A DNA stretch of 64,000 bases from Phascolarctos cinereus (lineage: Eukaryota; Chordata; Mammalia; Diprotodontia; Phascolarctidae): the NCBI RefSeq assembly GCF_002099425.1, contig NW_018343992.1:2186001-2250000 (forward strand), written 5' to 3'. The translations under genes were made by a program, and so were the position numbers. How positions within the stretch are numbered: the first letter of the stretch is position 1; every line of letters starts with the position of its first letter. Of the stretch, positions 49,740 to 61,405 are shown piece after piece. The notes under the pieces were generated by a model, which had not been told where the DNA came from, did not search any database, and saw only the letters and a list, made by a program, of their open reading frames with translations.

Positions 49740-50560
49740 TATTCAGTTATGTTAACACCACGCTTCAAACTTCAATCTTTTTCTCTTTTTACCCTTTTCT
49801 CCCCTTTGTCTTCACATCTAATCAGTTGCCGAGTCCTTTCAGTTGTAATTCCACAACATTTCTTGCATCTCTCATAGTAGTTTAAACCCTCTTTAAATCA
49901 TAAATATTATTGCCTATTTCCAGTTTTTCTTCTCTCTGTACCTTTCTCTACACAAGTGCCAAAATAATGTTCCTTATACAACAGGTCTGACCATTTTACT
50001 TCCCTTCTCAAAAACCTCCCCCATGTGCTTATGGGGTAAAATATAAACTCCTAAACCTCAAATTAAAGCTTCCTATAATTAGGTTTGAAACTCCCATTTC
50101 AATCATTATTTCATACTGCTGCTTTTCACATACCACCAAACTGCGTAGTCTTCATGCCTTGATGCCATCCTGCCCTCTCCCACCTCTATGTGTCATTGAA
50201 GGCTATGTCCATGTCTAGGGTGTGCTTACTTTTTATTTCTGCCTTTTGAAATACTTCTCAACCTTCAAAGTCCTCCTGAAGCATGACTATCTTCATGTGG
50301 CATTCTCTGATTCTCTTAGTTGACAGTGGTGTTTCCCTTCTCAAATTTTCTTACAGTAGGTTATGTCTTTCCTTTGCCTCCATTGCATCTTACCCATCAT
50401 TATACTTGGGGATATATATGTTGCACATATCTTCACATACCAATACATTATATGCTCCTTGTGACTAAAGACCATATATAATGTCCTGTCTTCATCTTCA
50501 GTACTTAGCACAGTGTTTTGTATATCACAGGAATTTGACAAATACTCTTTGAATAGATTT
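49740..50560 (+). mobile_element. L2 LINE 3' fragment
   Basis: AATCAGTTGCCGAGTCCTTT, CTACACAAGTGCCAAAATAA, CTGACCATTTTACTTCCC, CTTCATGCCTTGATGCCATC and TACTTAGCACAGTGTTTTG follow the L2 3' order over about 800 bp. Confidence 0.82.
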
Positions 50561-50710
50561 TTTAAAATATATGTAGTATAGAGGTAACAATGGGATAAAA
50601 TGTCTAATAGCAAGAACTGGATTGGAACCATACCTTAGTTAAGACAGAGATGGGGAATTGCATAACCTGAATACTTGAAAATTTTTTTTGGAAAAAACTA
50701 AAATTTTAAG

Positions 50711-50842
50711 GGGCAGCTAGGTGGCACAATGGATAAAGCACTGGCCCTGGAGTCAGAAAGACCTGAGTTCAAATCTAGCTCAGACACTTACTAGCTATGT
50801 GACCCTGGGCAAGTCACTTAACCTTGATTGCCTCCAAAAGAA
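50711..50842 (+). repeat. MON1-type SINE, sense, with long TSD
   Basis: Full head GGGCAGCTAGGTGGCACAAT through GGGCAAGTCACTTAACC. Flanks AAACTAAAATTTTAAG (50695-50710 and 50846-50861) are identical. It is the best-preserved sense copy here. Confidence 0.94.
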
Positions 50843-50894
50843 AAAAAACTAAAATTTTAAGCAACTTTAACTAGGGAAGTCTATCAGTGGAAAA

Positions 50895-51435
50895 CAACTT
50901 TCAAAGTTCGAATACGCAGGCAGGCTAACTCCCCAGCCCTGACCCGTACCTTGGGCATGCACATCCTTCCAGTTTTACTTCTCCATGATCTCTTGTGTAC
51001 ATCTTCTGCTGGCTGTTCCCATTGCTACCTCCCTAATCCAGCATCCTCATTAATTTGTATACATGGTAGTTTCTTAACCTGTTTCTCCATTTCTGTCCCT
51101 CCCATTAAATCCATCCTTCATACTCACTACCAGATGGTTCTTTCTAATGGACAGAACTGGCCATGTCACTTCCTTATTCAAGAATTTCCAGTGGTTTCCT
51201 GGTCCCTTCCAAATGAAAGCCAAGTCCCTTGGCATGGCATTCAAAGCCCTCCATAAGGTGATTACAAGCTATTTCTCTCTTATACTACTCTCTTGCAAGA
51301 GCTCCTTTCTCCCACCAAACTCCCACCTTTCTAATCTTCATACTGTTATTTGTGCTACTGTCTCTGGCTGCTAGATGTACTGTTTCCAGATCGTCCTCCT
51401 AATTATCTTTCAATTCCTAAAGACCATGTCCTTCA
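50895..51435 (+). mobile_element. L2 LINE fragment, first part
   Basis: CTAATGGACAGAACTGGCCA, TGGCATGGCATTCAAAGCCC and CTCCCACCTTTCTAATCTTC. It resumes at 52371 after the retrocopy. Confidence 0.8.
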
Positions 51436-51450
51436 TGTAACTCTGATCTT

Positions 51451-52355
51451 TTTTTTTTTTTTGGTTTATGCAAAAATTTATTTGACCAAAAGCTAGAAAA
51501 AGGGGATACTATTACCTATGATACATTTGGTAAAAATCTGAATGAAAAGCACTAGTTTCATTCAGCTTTACATTTCCTAGTGTGTTTTTGGTGTGTGCTT
51601 AAGTGTGATGCTTAATAAATAAGAATAAGGACTGGGATTATATGCTAGAAGCAGGGTAATTTTTAATCATAACTGTAAACTTGAGTCTTCATATCTGATC
51701 CACACTGCTGTGGAATAAGGAATGTTTTAGCACTGAACTGTACACAAGGAAGCCATTTAGCAGCAACAAATAGGCACTGTCTATTTGAATCTCTGAATCC
51801 AGTTAAATTAGGAGGTTTTTGGTCTTTGTTAAAGTTGGTCCCTAAAATAGGGGATTAAATTCCCTCTGAAATAGAACAATCTTCCATTTGCCATACTATG
51901 ACAGTCTAAAATAAAATTAAGACAATTTGAATTTTATTTCTCTTTTAGTGACAGTGAGGAACCTTTGGTCTTGTATTTCTAGCCAACAGATTCATGGACA
52001 TAGAAAGTGGCATGTTAAAGGGATGATGGGGAGCACTACCATGCTACAACCAGAGAAGAGACAGCCACCATACGAATTTCCACTGAATTGCTGGCTGGCT
52101 TTGTTGGCTGCTGCTCAGCCATACAGAAATCAGGGAACAGAACAAACATAGTTCCTTCTTTGGAGTGAGACTTTCAGTTGCTTTGCAGAAGTCAACTCCT
52201 AAATGAGAGAAGTTGGTAAGGTACTTTAACTGGTCCAAATATAGGCTGATCTCACCTAAAATCCTTAAAAATCTCATTTAAAGGAAAAAAAAAGTCTAGG
52301 TATACAGTGAAAGTACCATCAATTGCAGGCCACATTTGGGTTTTTATATAAGCCG
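51451..52355 (-). pseudogene. 905-bp 5'-truncated retrocopy of an mRNA 3' end
   Basis: On the minus strand the insert ends with AATAAATTTTTGCATAAACC followed by a poly(A) run. It is flanked by a perfect 15-bp duplication TGTAACTCTGATCTT (51436-51450, 52356-52370). These are the marks of LINE-driven retrotransposition of a polyadenylated transcript. I see no protein-coding frame, so it probably derives from a 3' UTR. The source gene was not recognised. It interrupts an L2. Confidence 0.82.
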
Positions 52356-52370
52356 TGTAACTCTGATCTT

Positions 52371-52560
52371 CCAAATTGGAAATGATGTCTCCCTTGCTAA
52401 GACTCTTGAAGCACCTTGTTAGCATTCCTTTTAGGCACTTCTCATTTTCTATTTTTTTGAGCCATTTGTATGTGTATCCTTAGTTTCCTACTAGAATATA
52501 AGCTTTTGGGGGAAGATATGGGCTTAATAAATGTTTGATGAATTCTGCTGATGGAGGCAG
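52371..52560 (+). mobile_element. L2 LINE fragment, second part
   Basis: CCTTGTTAGCATTCCTTTTA, CTACTAGAATATAAGC and GGGCTTAATAAATGTTTGAT, the L2 3' tail. Confidence 0.78.
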
Positions 52561-52689
52561 GGTCATCTGGTTTGGTACTTCAGTGAGTAACTAATGCCAA
52601 GACAGAAAAAAGGCTGCAATTTGATTATGAAGATAGTTAAAAGCAACCTAAGACCACCTAGTATCTTGTGTTCATAGATTAAGAATCAT

Positions 52690-52800
52690 GTAGTGAATAC
52701 ATTTATTTTACAGTGAGGAACTGAGGCTTGGAGATGTTAGGTACTTTTATCCGAGGTCACAAAGGTAGTAAATTGCAGAACTGAGATTTGAACCGAGGGA
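52690..52800 (-). repeat. MIR-like SINE, reverse
   Basis: GTGAGGAACTGAGGCTTGGA and CCGAGGTCACAAAGGTAGTA on the plus strand. Confidence 0.72.
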
Positions 52801-53394
52801 AAGAATAATCTTAGAAGTAGTACCATTAGCACTCACTATAGAACATAAAGGTTTATTTTCACTAACCAACAGATTTTTCAAGATATAGCTCACAAAAAAT
52901 TAAAATAGTGTGCCACCATTAATACATGTTAAAAATCAGTCTCCTAGAGAGGACAATGAGAAAAACATGTTAAACAAAATAGATCACATTCCTTTGACAG
53001 TTATTTTCACAATACATAATAAGTACGTGTGTCACTTATAAAGTAGCTAAAGTAGAAAAAAATCTTAGTTATGATTCTTTATTTTACATTAATTTGATCC
53101 ATTTTTATTTTATAGTTTAAGATATTATATAGGGTTGTACATATTTGTCTAAAGATGTCTAATAACAATGTAAGGTGTTCTTTTTGTTTCTCCACTGTAT
53201 GATCAACCAATGGTTAAATTCTAAGATTATTTGTATGTGATATATTTGTATACACACTGGACACCATTCTCTGTAAGCCTACATACACACATACCAATGT
53301 ATATGCATGCACACATTCCCATATATAAGCAAAGAGTGGTATGTATATGAATATATTACATGCATACACACACATAGTTTTAGAATTTAGCTAC

Positions 53395-53465
53395 TGGTTA
53401 ACTCTGTGTTTATACATACATATGCATATGTGTGTGTGTGTATGTGTATACACACACACACCTGT
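53395..53465. repeat. TG/CA microsatellite
   Basis: ATGTGTGTGTGTGTATGTG then TATACACACACACACC, self-complementary. Confidence 0.85.
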
Positions 53466-53599
53466 ATGTTATAAAATAGAAAATAAATCTCCATTCCTAT
53501 TTAAATGTGAAGACAGGGTATATATATAAACATGCTAATATATGCATATTTCCAAAACAGAAAAGACATATTCAAGATAAGTAAATCAACTTTACAGCA

Positions 53600-53890
53600 A
53601 CAAGGTAGCTAGCAGAAAATGTACTAGATTTGGAGTCAGGATGGTTTGAGTTTAAATCTTCCCTCAGATACTTACTAGCTGTGTGACACTAGGCAAGTCA
53701 TTTAAGCTATCTAAGCCTCAGTTTCCTCATCTGTAAAATGGGGATAATACCAACACTACCTCAGAGGGTTGTTGAGAACATATTGTATAATTTATATGCA
53801 CACGTAATGTTTTCAAGTGAGAACATATGTAGAATGGTTTTCAAACCTTAAAGCACCATATAAATATTACTTATTAGCTATTAAATAATA
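53600..53890 (+). repeat. CORE-SINE
   Basis: TTGGAGTCAGGATGGTTTGA, CTCAGATACTTACTAGCTG, CCTCAGTTTCCTCATCTGT and CTTAAAGCACCATATAAATA. Confidence 0.9.
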
Positions 53891-54122
53891 GTTATCATCA
53901 TTATTATCATTATCATGTTTTTCATAATGGTATAACATATATATATGTATACTTTCAGAAAACAAAGATATACACATAAAATAGCGCACAAATGTGTATG
54001 TAGTAAAATGTCTTTTAGTGTCTCTGCCCATGTTATTTTAGCCATTATGAAAGTACTTATGCTTAATAATGAATATTGGAGACACCAGAACGCTGTATAA
54101 GAAATTATTTAAAAATACATAC

Positions 54123-54296
54123 ATCAACAATTAAGAAGTCCAGCCAGCACCAGGCATTAGTAAAATATGTTTTATAACCATATGCTACCCATTTTAGAAG
54201 CATTTCCAGGATGAAGACATAAGTGAAGATCTTGTCAGCATACTCCAACACAGTCTTAATGGTCTTTCTCTGTTCAATATATATATCTTCAAAAGC
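54123..54296 (-). CDS. SCN9A: SCN9A exon 20: domain III S1-S2 loop, S2 and S3
   Basis: This 174-bp exon encodes 58 residues. It opens [20 protein letters not shown] after acag and closes CWLDFLIVD before GTATGT (54122-54117). It contains III S2 ([17 protein letters not shown]), the S2-S3 turn ([10 protein letters not shown]) and the start of S3. [11 protein letters not shown] agrees with SCN9A. Phase is 0 on both sides. The exon is isolated by 3.9-kb and 5.9-kb introns filled with SINE and L2 copies. Confidence 0.97.
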
Positions 54297-54976
54297 CTGT
54301 GGGGGGAGGAAATCCAAATTTCTATTATATCTAACACTGAAACATGATTTGGAGTAAAGAATGAAAAAGAAAATTGGTTTCTGGGGATTAGATGGTGATA
54401 ATAAGGCTAAGAACATAAGTTCACATGAGCTAGTTTTCTGTGCTTTCTTTTACAGCCGTAGATAATCAATTTCCTTATTTCTACTTCATCATCTTATACA
54501 TGTATTTATGAATTATCAGAGGCATAGGCAGAGAGAGAATGGATAGAGCCCCTAAAATCCATTGGTACTACTAGAAATGAGCCCCAAAGTTCATGTTGTA
54601 TCAATATCATATTGGCATCTGGAGAACAGCACCTTATTGTGAATCTGAAAGAAGTTTTTCGTCCACATTGAGTTCTTGCTTTCAAAAGAAAATAGACTTA
54701 CTTGGCTTTCAATATTGAAATGCCCCAATCTTTCCAAGCAGAAAAGCATAAACAGAATAACTATGTAAAATTTTAGAATAAACATTATAATAATGATTGC
54801 TATTGTAAAAAATGACAAAAATGTAATAAAAATTAGTAAAATATAAGTAAAGGGCAAGCTTTTATTTGAACTGTGAAAAATTACAAATTAAGTCCTCTTT
54901 TCAATAGTCTACATATACTGGACATTTTTAACAATGTCATTTCTAAGAATGTAAATGTGGGTAGTATTTGTTCTTT

Positions 54977-55122
54977 TTTTTTCTTTTTTTTTTTTTTTAG
55001 GCAATCAAGGGTAAGTGACTTGCCCAGGGTCACATAGCTGGTAAGTATCTGAGACTGGATTGGAATTCAGGTCTTCCTGACTCATGGCCAGAACTCTATG
55101 TACTCTGCCACCTAGCTGCCCC
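54977..55122 (-). repeat. MON1-type SINE with 14-bp TSD
   Basis: GTAAGTGACTTGCCCAGGGT and GCCACCTAGCTGCCCC on the plus strand. Flanks AGTATTTGTTCTTT (54963-54976) and AGTACTTATTCTTT (55123-55136). Confidence 0.88.
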
Positions 55123-55479
55123 AGTACTTATTCTTTACTAAAGAAGAAGAGAATCAAGTATGAGAACAACTTTGTTTCAAAAGCCCAAATAACAGACATA
55201 AACCACTTGTGAAGTTTCATAAAAATTATTAAAAAAGCTTATAAAATCCATCTATGCTATTGACATTAGTAATATGTTTTGAACATATCTGTTAATAAAA
55301 TCAATCCAAGAAGTCTTTGTATAGTCCTTTAGTAATTGAGACTATATATTCAGCTTCCTGATTTTTCAAAGTATTGGAAGCTTCCAACTTAAAAAAAAAA
55401 AGAAGTCATGTCTCTAAAGATCATTTCTAAGCTCACTGTATCTATAACAGAAGGGGGCCTTAGACATCAACTAGTTTCA

Positions 55480-55690
55480 GTCAGTCGTCAATAAACATTT
55501 GTTAAGTATTTACTATGTACCAAGCCCTGTGCTAAGTGCTTGGGATACAAAGAAAACTCCCTCATTTTACAGAAGAGGAAACAGAAGCATAGAGAAATGA
55601 AGTCACTTATCCAAAACCACATGGGTAGTGATTAGCTGACTTGGTATTCAAATTCAGGTCCTCTCATCTGACCCTAGTACTATGATAAGC
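55480..55690 (-). repeat. CORE-SINE/THER-like, reverse
   Basis: AATAAACATTTGTTAAGTAT, CCCTGTGCTAAGTGCTTGG and CTCATTTTACAGAAGAGGAA on the plus strand. Confidence 0.75.
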
Positions 55691-55823
55691 TCTCTCTCAA
55701 TTTCTCTCTCTCCGCTAAACTACAAAATCTTATTTTGCAAGATCTTAGGGGGAAAGGAGGTTACGTGGCAAAAATCTAGAATTTATTATTAAGCAAATGA
55801 TTTCTTAGCATTTACCCCGCCCC

Positions 55824-55824
<1 letters not shown>

Positions 55825-55877
<53 letters not shown>
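55825..55877. repeat. (CA)n microsatellite
   Basis: Uninterrupted CA repeat of about 25 units. Confidence 0.95.
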
Positions 55878-55880
<3 letters not shown>

Positions 55881-56217
55881 TAAGAACCAATCTAGGCATA
55901 GTAAGAACAAGTATATGGTCCAACTAATACACATTCTCTAACATGAACAAACAGAAAACCAGAGAAGTCAAGTTATTTTCAAAGTTCACAAAGCCTCTTA
56001 GAGACAGATTTGGGACTTAAACCCAGGTCTCATTAAGTACTACAGAAAGATGACTTAAAGTTCTGAGAATCAGCTAGTACTCCTGATGAATCAAGATTCA
56101 GATTAATCTCAGTAGGCTAGATTGATAGACTGAAACCAACACGATGAAATTTAACAGAGATATTATAAAATCCTCTATCTAGGTCAAAAAAAAGTATGCA
56201 TATAACTACTGGATGGG

Positions 56218-56483
56218 TGGTGGAGGGGGAAGGGGAAGTTAGATGGCACAGTGTATAGACTACCAGTCCTGGAGTCAGGAAGGCTCATCTTCCTGAGTTC
56301 AAATCCAGCCTCAAGCACTTGCCAGCTGTGTGACCCTGGGCAAGTCTCTTAACCCTGTTTACTTCAGTTTCCTCATCTGGAAAAATGAGCTGGAGAAGGA
56401 AGTGGCAAACTATTCCAGTATCTTTGTCAAGAAAACCCCAGATGGGGTCATGAAAAGTAGAACATGATTGAAATGACTGAACA
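56218..56483 (+). repeat. MAR1-type SINE (tRNA-CORE-RTE) with 10-bp TSD
   Basis: After the tRNA/CORE part (TTCAAATCCAGCCTCAAGCA, CAGTTTCCTCATCTGG) it carries the RTE-derived tail GAGAAGGAAGTGGCAAACTA and AAGAAAACCCCAGATGGGGT. ACTGGATGGG flanks both sides (56208-56217, 56484-56493). Confidence 0.88.
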
Positions 56484-56912
56484 ACTGGATGGGAGATAAC
56501 TGACTAAATGAAGCAATTGATGCGAAAAAAGATCCTCCAAGCTTTAATTGGCCACAAGCTCCCTGTAAGCCAATGATAGGGTACAGATATTTTAAAAAAT
56601 ATTAATAAAATATTAGGTTTAAAAAATACAATGCACTATATAGTATATATAAATACACTATACACAACAAGTAAAGTAATAATTGTATGAATATTCAGAT
56701 CTGGAGTTTTACATTTACTTCTTGGTATACCATTTTAAAAGGGTTCCTAAAAAAGTACAGAGTGTCCTGAGAGGGAGAAAAGATAGTTAAATATCTGAAA
56801 ATTACATTATCTGATATGTGTTTGAGGGAACAAGGGATATTTTATTAGAAGATTAATTTTGAAGATGAGGCAAGATAACTCCCTTCAAGGGTTTAAAGTG
56901 TTGTCATGTTTC

Positions 56913-57031
56913 TTTTCTTTTCTTTTCTTTTCTTTTTTTCTTTTCTTTTCTTTTCTTTTCTTTTCTTTTCTTTTTCTTTTCTTTTCTTTTTTTCTTTTCT
57001 TTTCTTTTTTTCTTTCTTCTTTCTTTCTTTT

Positions 57032-57113
<82 letters not shown>

Positions 57114-57115
57114 TC

Positions 57116-57151
<36 letters not shown>

Positions 57152-57271
57152 GTGAGGGCAATTGGAGTTAAGTGACTTGCCCAGGGTCACACACCTAGCG
57201 AGTGTTATATGTGTGAGGCCGGATTTGCCTCCAGGGCCAGTGCTCTGTCCACTGCACCACCTAGCTGTCCC
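56913..57271 (-). repeat. SINE with greatly expanded purine tail, 14-bp TSD
   Basis: The SINE body is 57151-57271 (GTTAAGTGACTTGCCCAGGG, CACCTAGCTGTCC on the plus strand). Its A-tail has grown to about 238 bp of (TTTTC)n, (TTTC)n and (TC)n. TGTTGTCATGTTTC flanks the whole (56899-56912, 57272-57285). Confidence 0.93.
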
Positions 57272-57654
57272 TGTTGTCATGTTTCCACAGAAGACAGAGC
57301 TATAATAACTGAGTTCAAGTTAGAGAGCAACAGATTTAGGATTAGTGTAGGGATGAACTTTTCAAAAATAATTCAAACTGTCCAGTGTAACCCTTACAAT
57401 TACAAGAGTTTGCCTTAAGTTATGGCCACTCTTCCTGGACCATACCTTTCCCCTCCCACCTGGAAGCCTGCAGGAGTCACCCTCCTAATGGTCCATACCT
57501 CTCCTCTGTCCCTTACCCAAAGACCTGAACAGACACGGCAGAATTTCTGTCTCTCTGCTGTGTGCCATTCTCATTACAATGAGTAATCTGTCAATTACAT
57601 TATGAGTCATATAGGTTTTTATAATCTAGCCTGCGAACTGATTATAGGACCACA

Positions 57655-57825
57655 GATTTAGATTTGGAAGTAGCCTCAGAGGCCATCCAGGTCAAATACC
57701 TCTTTTTATAGATAAGGACCCTGAGGTTGAGAGCAGATAAGTAAGTTGGATCCCTGTGCTTAGGACAGAGGCAGGATTTCAACCCAGATCCTCTGAATCA
57801 AATCAGTGCTCTGTTTCCTATGTTC
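57655..57825 (-). repeat. MIR-like SINE, reverse
   Basis: TTTTATAGATAAGGACCCTG and CAGGATTTCAACCCAGATCC on the plus strand. Confidence 0.75.
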
Positions 57826-58166
57826 TGCATCTATAATATTGTTCTAAATGGAAATACCTTTCAGGGTAAGTGATGAAAGGAAAAGACAATGGTTTGGGAA
57901 ATGTTTTATATCTTGCCACAGAGGGGCCTCCTGTTCCTCGGTTTAGGGCAGGACTTAGCAGAGAGGAGAGATTAGCATGGCTCTGGGAAAACCTTGTTCT
58001 CTGTATGGTGTGCAGATTTTAATTTTGCATATATTCCTAATTTGGATTTCCATAACTCAAGGAGAACCTATTCTCTAATTCTGGTGAAAACATTAATTTG
58101 CAATAATTTTCTGCATCAGTTAAATTCTTAAATCAAATGTTTTCATACACATAATCCATCACTTAC

Positions 58167-58321
58167 CAAAGCACCGCTGCTGAGAAGGATCATGAGGACA
58201 ATGAAACTCTCAAACCAGTTGTGTTCTACTATTCTGTAGCAGGTTTTCCTTATGTTCCACCAAACTTTTCCTTTGCCAGATTCTACGCTAACTTGACAGC
58301 ATGGGAACCTTCGTACACAAC
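58167..58321 (-). CDS. SCN9A: SCN9A exon 19: cytoplasmic II-III linker end and domain III S1
   Basis: This 155-bp exon supplies two bases of a split Gly codon plus 51 codons. The acceptor is ctag at 58325-58322 and the donor GTAAGT is at 58166-58161. It reads [40 protein letters not shown] and [11 protein letters not shown]. The first half is the conserved end of the II-III cytoplasmic linker, the second is III S1. CVRRF.CCQV.IESGKGK matches SCN9A closely. It is the most 5' exon present; the upstream partner must end in phase 1, and no such exon was found between here and base 64000. Confidence 0.97.
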
Positions 58322-58844
58322 CTAGCAGAATGGAAAACATGAAAAAACAATTTGAAAATTCAAAATAAGTTGCTTCCATGTAGTCACCATCTCTTTATTG
58401 TTCCCCAATATATTTCTAAAATACTATTCAATACTAACATCTTCACTCAAAACTAGTCATATTATAAGTTCAAGGTACCGGTAGACTAAAGAGAAACATT
58501 GCATAGGATAACACACATGTAAAAGTAAGATGTATTTCTTCCTTCAGGAGGCATTTCCACGAAAGAATTAAGAAGGATCAGTGCCTTCTTTACTTGACTT
58601 AATCGAGAAGCCAGTGGAAATATTGCAATCCCCTCAACAATCCTCAACGGACTGGGATGGATTCTCAGAGATATCCATTTATTACTATGAAGATTACACA
58701 GGATAAGTTTGTTGCCCTGTTTTCTCAAAAAGATTAGCGCCTTTAAGAAAAAGAGAAAGTCTTTGAAACTGGAACAAAGCTGGACTTAAACCTGCCTAGT
58801 CCCAGAAACACGAAAGCAATATTGGAAAGCAGAATAGATGTTTT

Positions 58845-59050
58845 CCATCTGTCCCATAAATGCCTCTCCCTTTCATTTTATTGACCACCTTCATAGTGCA
58901 GGCCTCCAAGAAATCCCACCTGTACTACTCTAAAACCCTCCTAATTGTCCTCCCTGCTTCCAGTCTTTCCATTCCCCAGGTTATTCTCCACAGAGCTGTA
59001 GTAGTTGCTCTTTTCTGGCGGCCCTCTGTACTTGCCTATTGATCCATCAT
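58845..59050 (+). repeat. L2 fragment
   Basis: CCTCCTAATTGTCCTCCCTG, TTCCATTCCCCAGGTTATTC and CCACAGAGCTGTAGTAG. Confidence 0.65.
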
Positions 59051-59117
59051 ATAGATGTGAAATACCTCAATATAGGAAGAACTAAACAAAAACACTGAGT
59101 AAATGTTAATCTGGTTT

Positions 59118-59372
59118 TTCAGTTATTTTTCAGCCATGTCTGACTCTTCATACCCCATTTGGCTTTCTTCTGTTTTGTTTGCTTTTGCAAAGGTCCTGGA
59201 GTGGTTTGCCATTTTCTTCTCCAGCTCATTGCATCAACGAGGAAACCAAGGGTTAAGTGACTTGCCCAGGGTCTCACACTTGTAAGTGTCTGAGGCCGGA
59301 TTTGAACTCATGGCGATGAGCCTTCCTGCCTCTAGGCCTGGTGCTTTATCCACTGTGCTACCTACCTGCCAC
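59118..59372 (-). repeat. MAR1-type SINE, reverse
   Basis: CCTGGAGTGGTTTGCCATTT and TTCTCCAGCTCATTG (RTE tail), then GGTTAAGTGACTTGCCCAGG on the plus strand. Confidence 0.85.
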
Positions 59373-60229
59373 TCTGTTAACCTACATAACACATGTTAAC
59401 AGTTAGAGTTCAGGAGATTTAAGTCACATTTTAAAGTCAGGCCTAATGGCACCTTTGTTTGTGGGTAACTTTTTAAAAGAAAAAAGAATTTCTTTTGCTA
59501 CCCTTGCATTCCTGACCCACGAGGCCCCTTGTGTAAAATCCCAGGAAACTATAGCTATACTGAAAATGTCCATCTGTGAAGAAATGTGGAATTAGATTAC
59601 AGCGTTTCATGGATTTTAGCCCACGATTTTGGGATGAGACATACCTCTCCCCTTTCTCTCCCTTCTTTATTATTCCCTCAAGTAGTTGTAATATTAAAAG
59701 ATAAGAAAACCTACATTTGGGAATTGAAGTAAAAACATCACCTTGCCTCTCTACCAGTTAAAAACAGAAAGCCCAAAACTAGACTGAGAAGTAGGAAAAT
59801 CATAAGGAATATCACAGCCCACATGGGGAGCTGAGGAATAGCTATACGCTTCCACTGCACTGGGCTGTTGTTTTTTTCTTGGACCCATGCCCTACCTGCT
59901 GGGATCCACTGTAAGATGGACAAGTGGAATCAGCATCAGATACAAAGCTAGAGAACTTTAAGACCTGGCAGAACATGTCCCCTTGTTGGAAATGTCCTGG
60001 GACCCATTTTCAGTAGCTGTGTTCTTATTTCTTTTTGGGAGATCTAGGGACAGTCAAAGGTACCCCTAGAATTCATCTCAATAAATTAGGCTTCAGATAT
60101 CTATTTTTTTGTGTGGAATATCTTTTATTCTCCTGACATGGCCACTAGATTATCACTAAATCACCCATTTTGAGAGCATATATTGTTAAATAGTTAGGGG
60201 AAAAAAGATAGGTGAAGCTGATCTTCCAA

Positions 60230-60370
60230 TACATCTGTTTCCCATACCCCTCAATTCAAGAGCTGCCAAAATAATCTTCCCAAACCACAGGTCTAACCAT
60301 GTCCCTTCACTGCTGAAAAATCTTCAGTGACTCGCTATTTCACCTAGGATAAAATAAAATCCGCAACACT
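60230..60370 (+). repeat. L2 fragment
   Basis: GCCAAAATAATCTTCCCAAA and AACCATGTCCCTTCACTGCT. Confidence 0.65.
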
Positions 60371-61024
60371 GTGAATGACATGCTTGCAAGCAATGAATTG
60401 ATCTCAGCATACTGGAGAGTACCAAGCATACACTTCCCCAAGTCTCTTGGGTAAGGTATATGATCCAAGAGAGTAAAATATCTCTCAAAGTAAACTGGGT
60501 CTTATGGGTCTTGAAAGTCTCTGTCAAAAAGGTATACACAAATATTTAATTATAACCATAGAAATATTTACCTCCATGAACTCTAGAAAAATTACAAAGG
60601 CAATGGAAAAAGTAAATAAGAAGGATTATTAGTACATATATTACTTAAATAAAGTCAATCAAAGTTAAGATTACCAAGAAAGGGCAATCTTATAAACAAT
60701 GTTACTATTTTATTCCAAAAATATAGCTTAATTGAAAAAAAATATTATGAGGCTAAAAAATATCTTGAGGTTAAAAAACCCCAGCAACTAGGCAGTATTG
60801 AAAAGCAATCTTAAGTTAGATATTCTGTCTACCAAGGCACGTATAGAGATGAGAAGAAAATATGATTAAAACCTTTTATAGTATTTTAGCTCTTGGTACT
60901 TAACCATAATTCTACTTAAATATGAAAAAAAGCTCATGTGTAGTTACATTTGCTTTATATATAATTTCCATTGAAGAAAATCATTATGCTGATTAATTTT
61001 TTAAAATGATTAATATTTGTTTTC

Positions 61025-61135
61025 TTGAGAGGCAATGGGATGTGTTGGATAGACAGTTAGACCTGGAGTCAAGAAGACCAAATCCTGCCTTAGAAACTAG
61101 TGATGTGCTCATGGGCAGGTAACTATGCCTCTCAG
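61025..61135 (+). repeat. SINE head fragment
   Basis: AGACCTGGAGTCAAGAAGAC and CATGGGCAGGTAACTATGCC. Confidence 0.7.
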
Positions 61136-61324
61136 AATGTTGGATAACTTTTTAACATACGTAGTAAGTTCTACATGGGTTTTGATCTGTATACATGGAT
61201 GATCTTAAACAGATATGATTGCAAGACCTTGACGTATTGTTGGGCTTGAAAGGGAGAGAAAATATGTATTACTTGATTCTATAATCAAGACATATGCTCA
61301 ACCTTGAGCTTCTTCCCCTTCCAT

Positions 61325-61405
61325 ATGTGTGTGTGTGTGTATACATATATATACACACACACACACACACATACATACATACATATATACATATGTGTGT
61401 GTGTA
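61325..61405. repeat. TG/CA microsatellite
   Basis: GTGTGTGTGTGTATACATAT then CACACACACACACATACATA. Confidence 0.9.

Larger units (their letters stand above)
54297..58166 (-). other. SCN9A: SCN9A intron 19
   Basis: GT-AG intron (GTAAGT at 58166-58161, acag at 54300-54297). Contents are SINEs, a (CA)n tract and a very long pyrimidine tract. About 54310-54960, 55140-55470, 56500-56900 and 57840-58160 show nothing recognisable. Confidence 0.9.

Noticed and set aside
56885-57280. 131-residue reading frame rich in Lys, Glu and Arg on the minus strand, with Phe/Ser-rich frames on the plus strand
   Set aside because: It is translation of the (TTTTC)n/(TTTC)n/(TC)n tract attached to a SINE; no splice sites or conserved protein.
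59560-59610. Minus-strand TTCTTCACAGATGGACAT, which could encode the FTDG end of the missing exon 18
   Set aside because: No GT donor follows the expected split Gly codon and the upstream residues do not fit the acidic linker.
59738-59923. 61-residue minus-strand frame with a strongly hydrophobic C-terminal half (MWAVIFLMIFLLLSLVLGFL)
   Set aside because: It resembles a membrane anchor and recalled an ancient retroviral envelope piece, but it is short, isolated and without neighbouring viral or LTR sequence, so I cannot support it.
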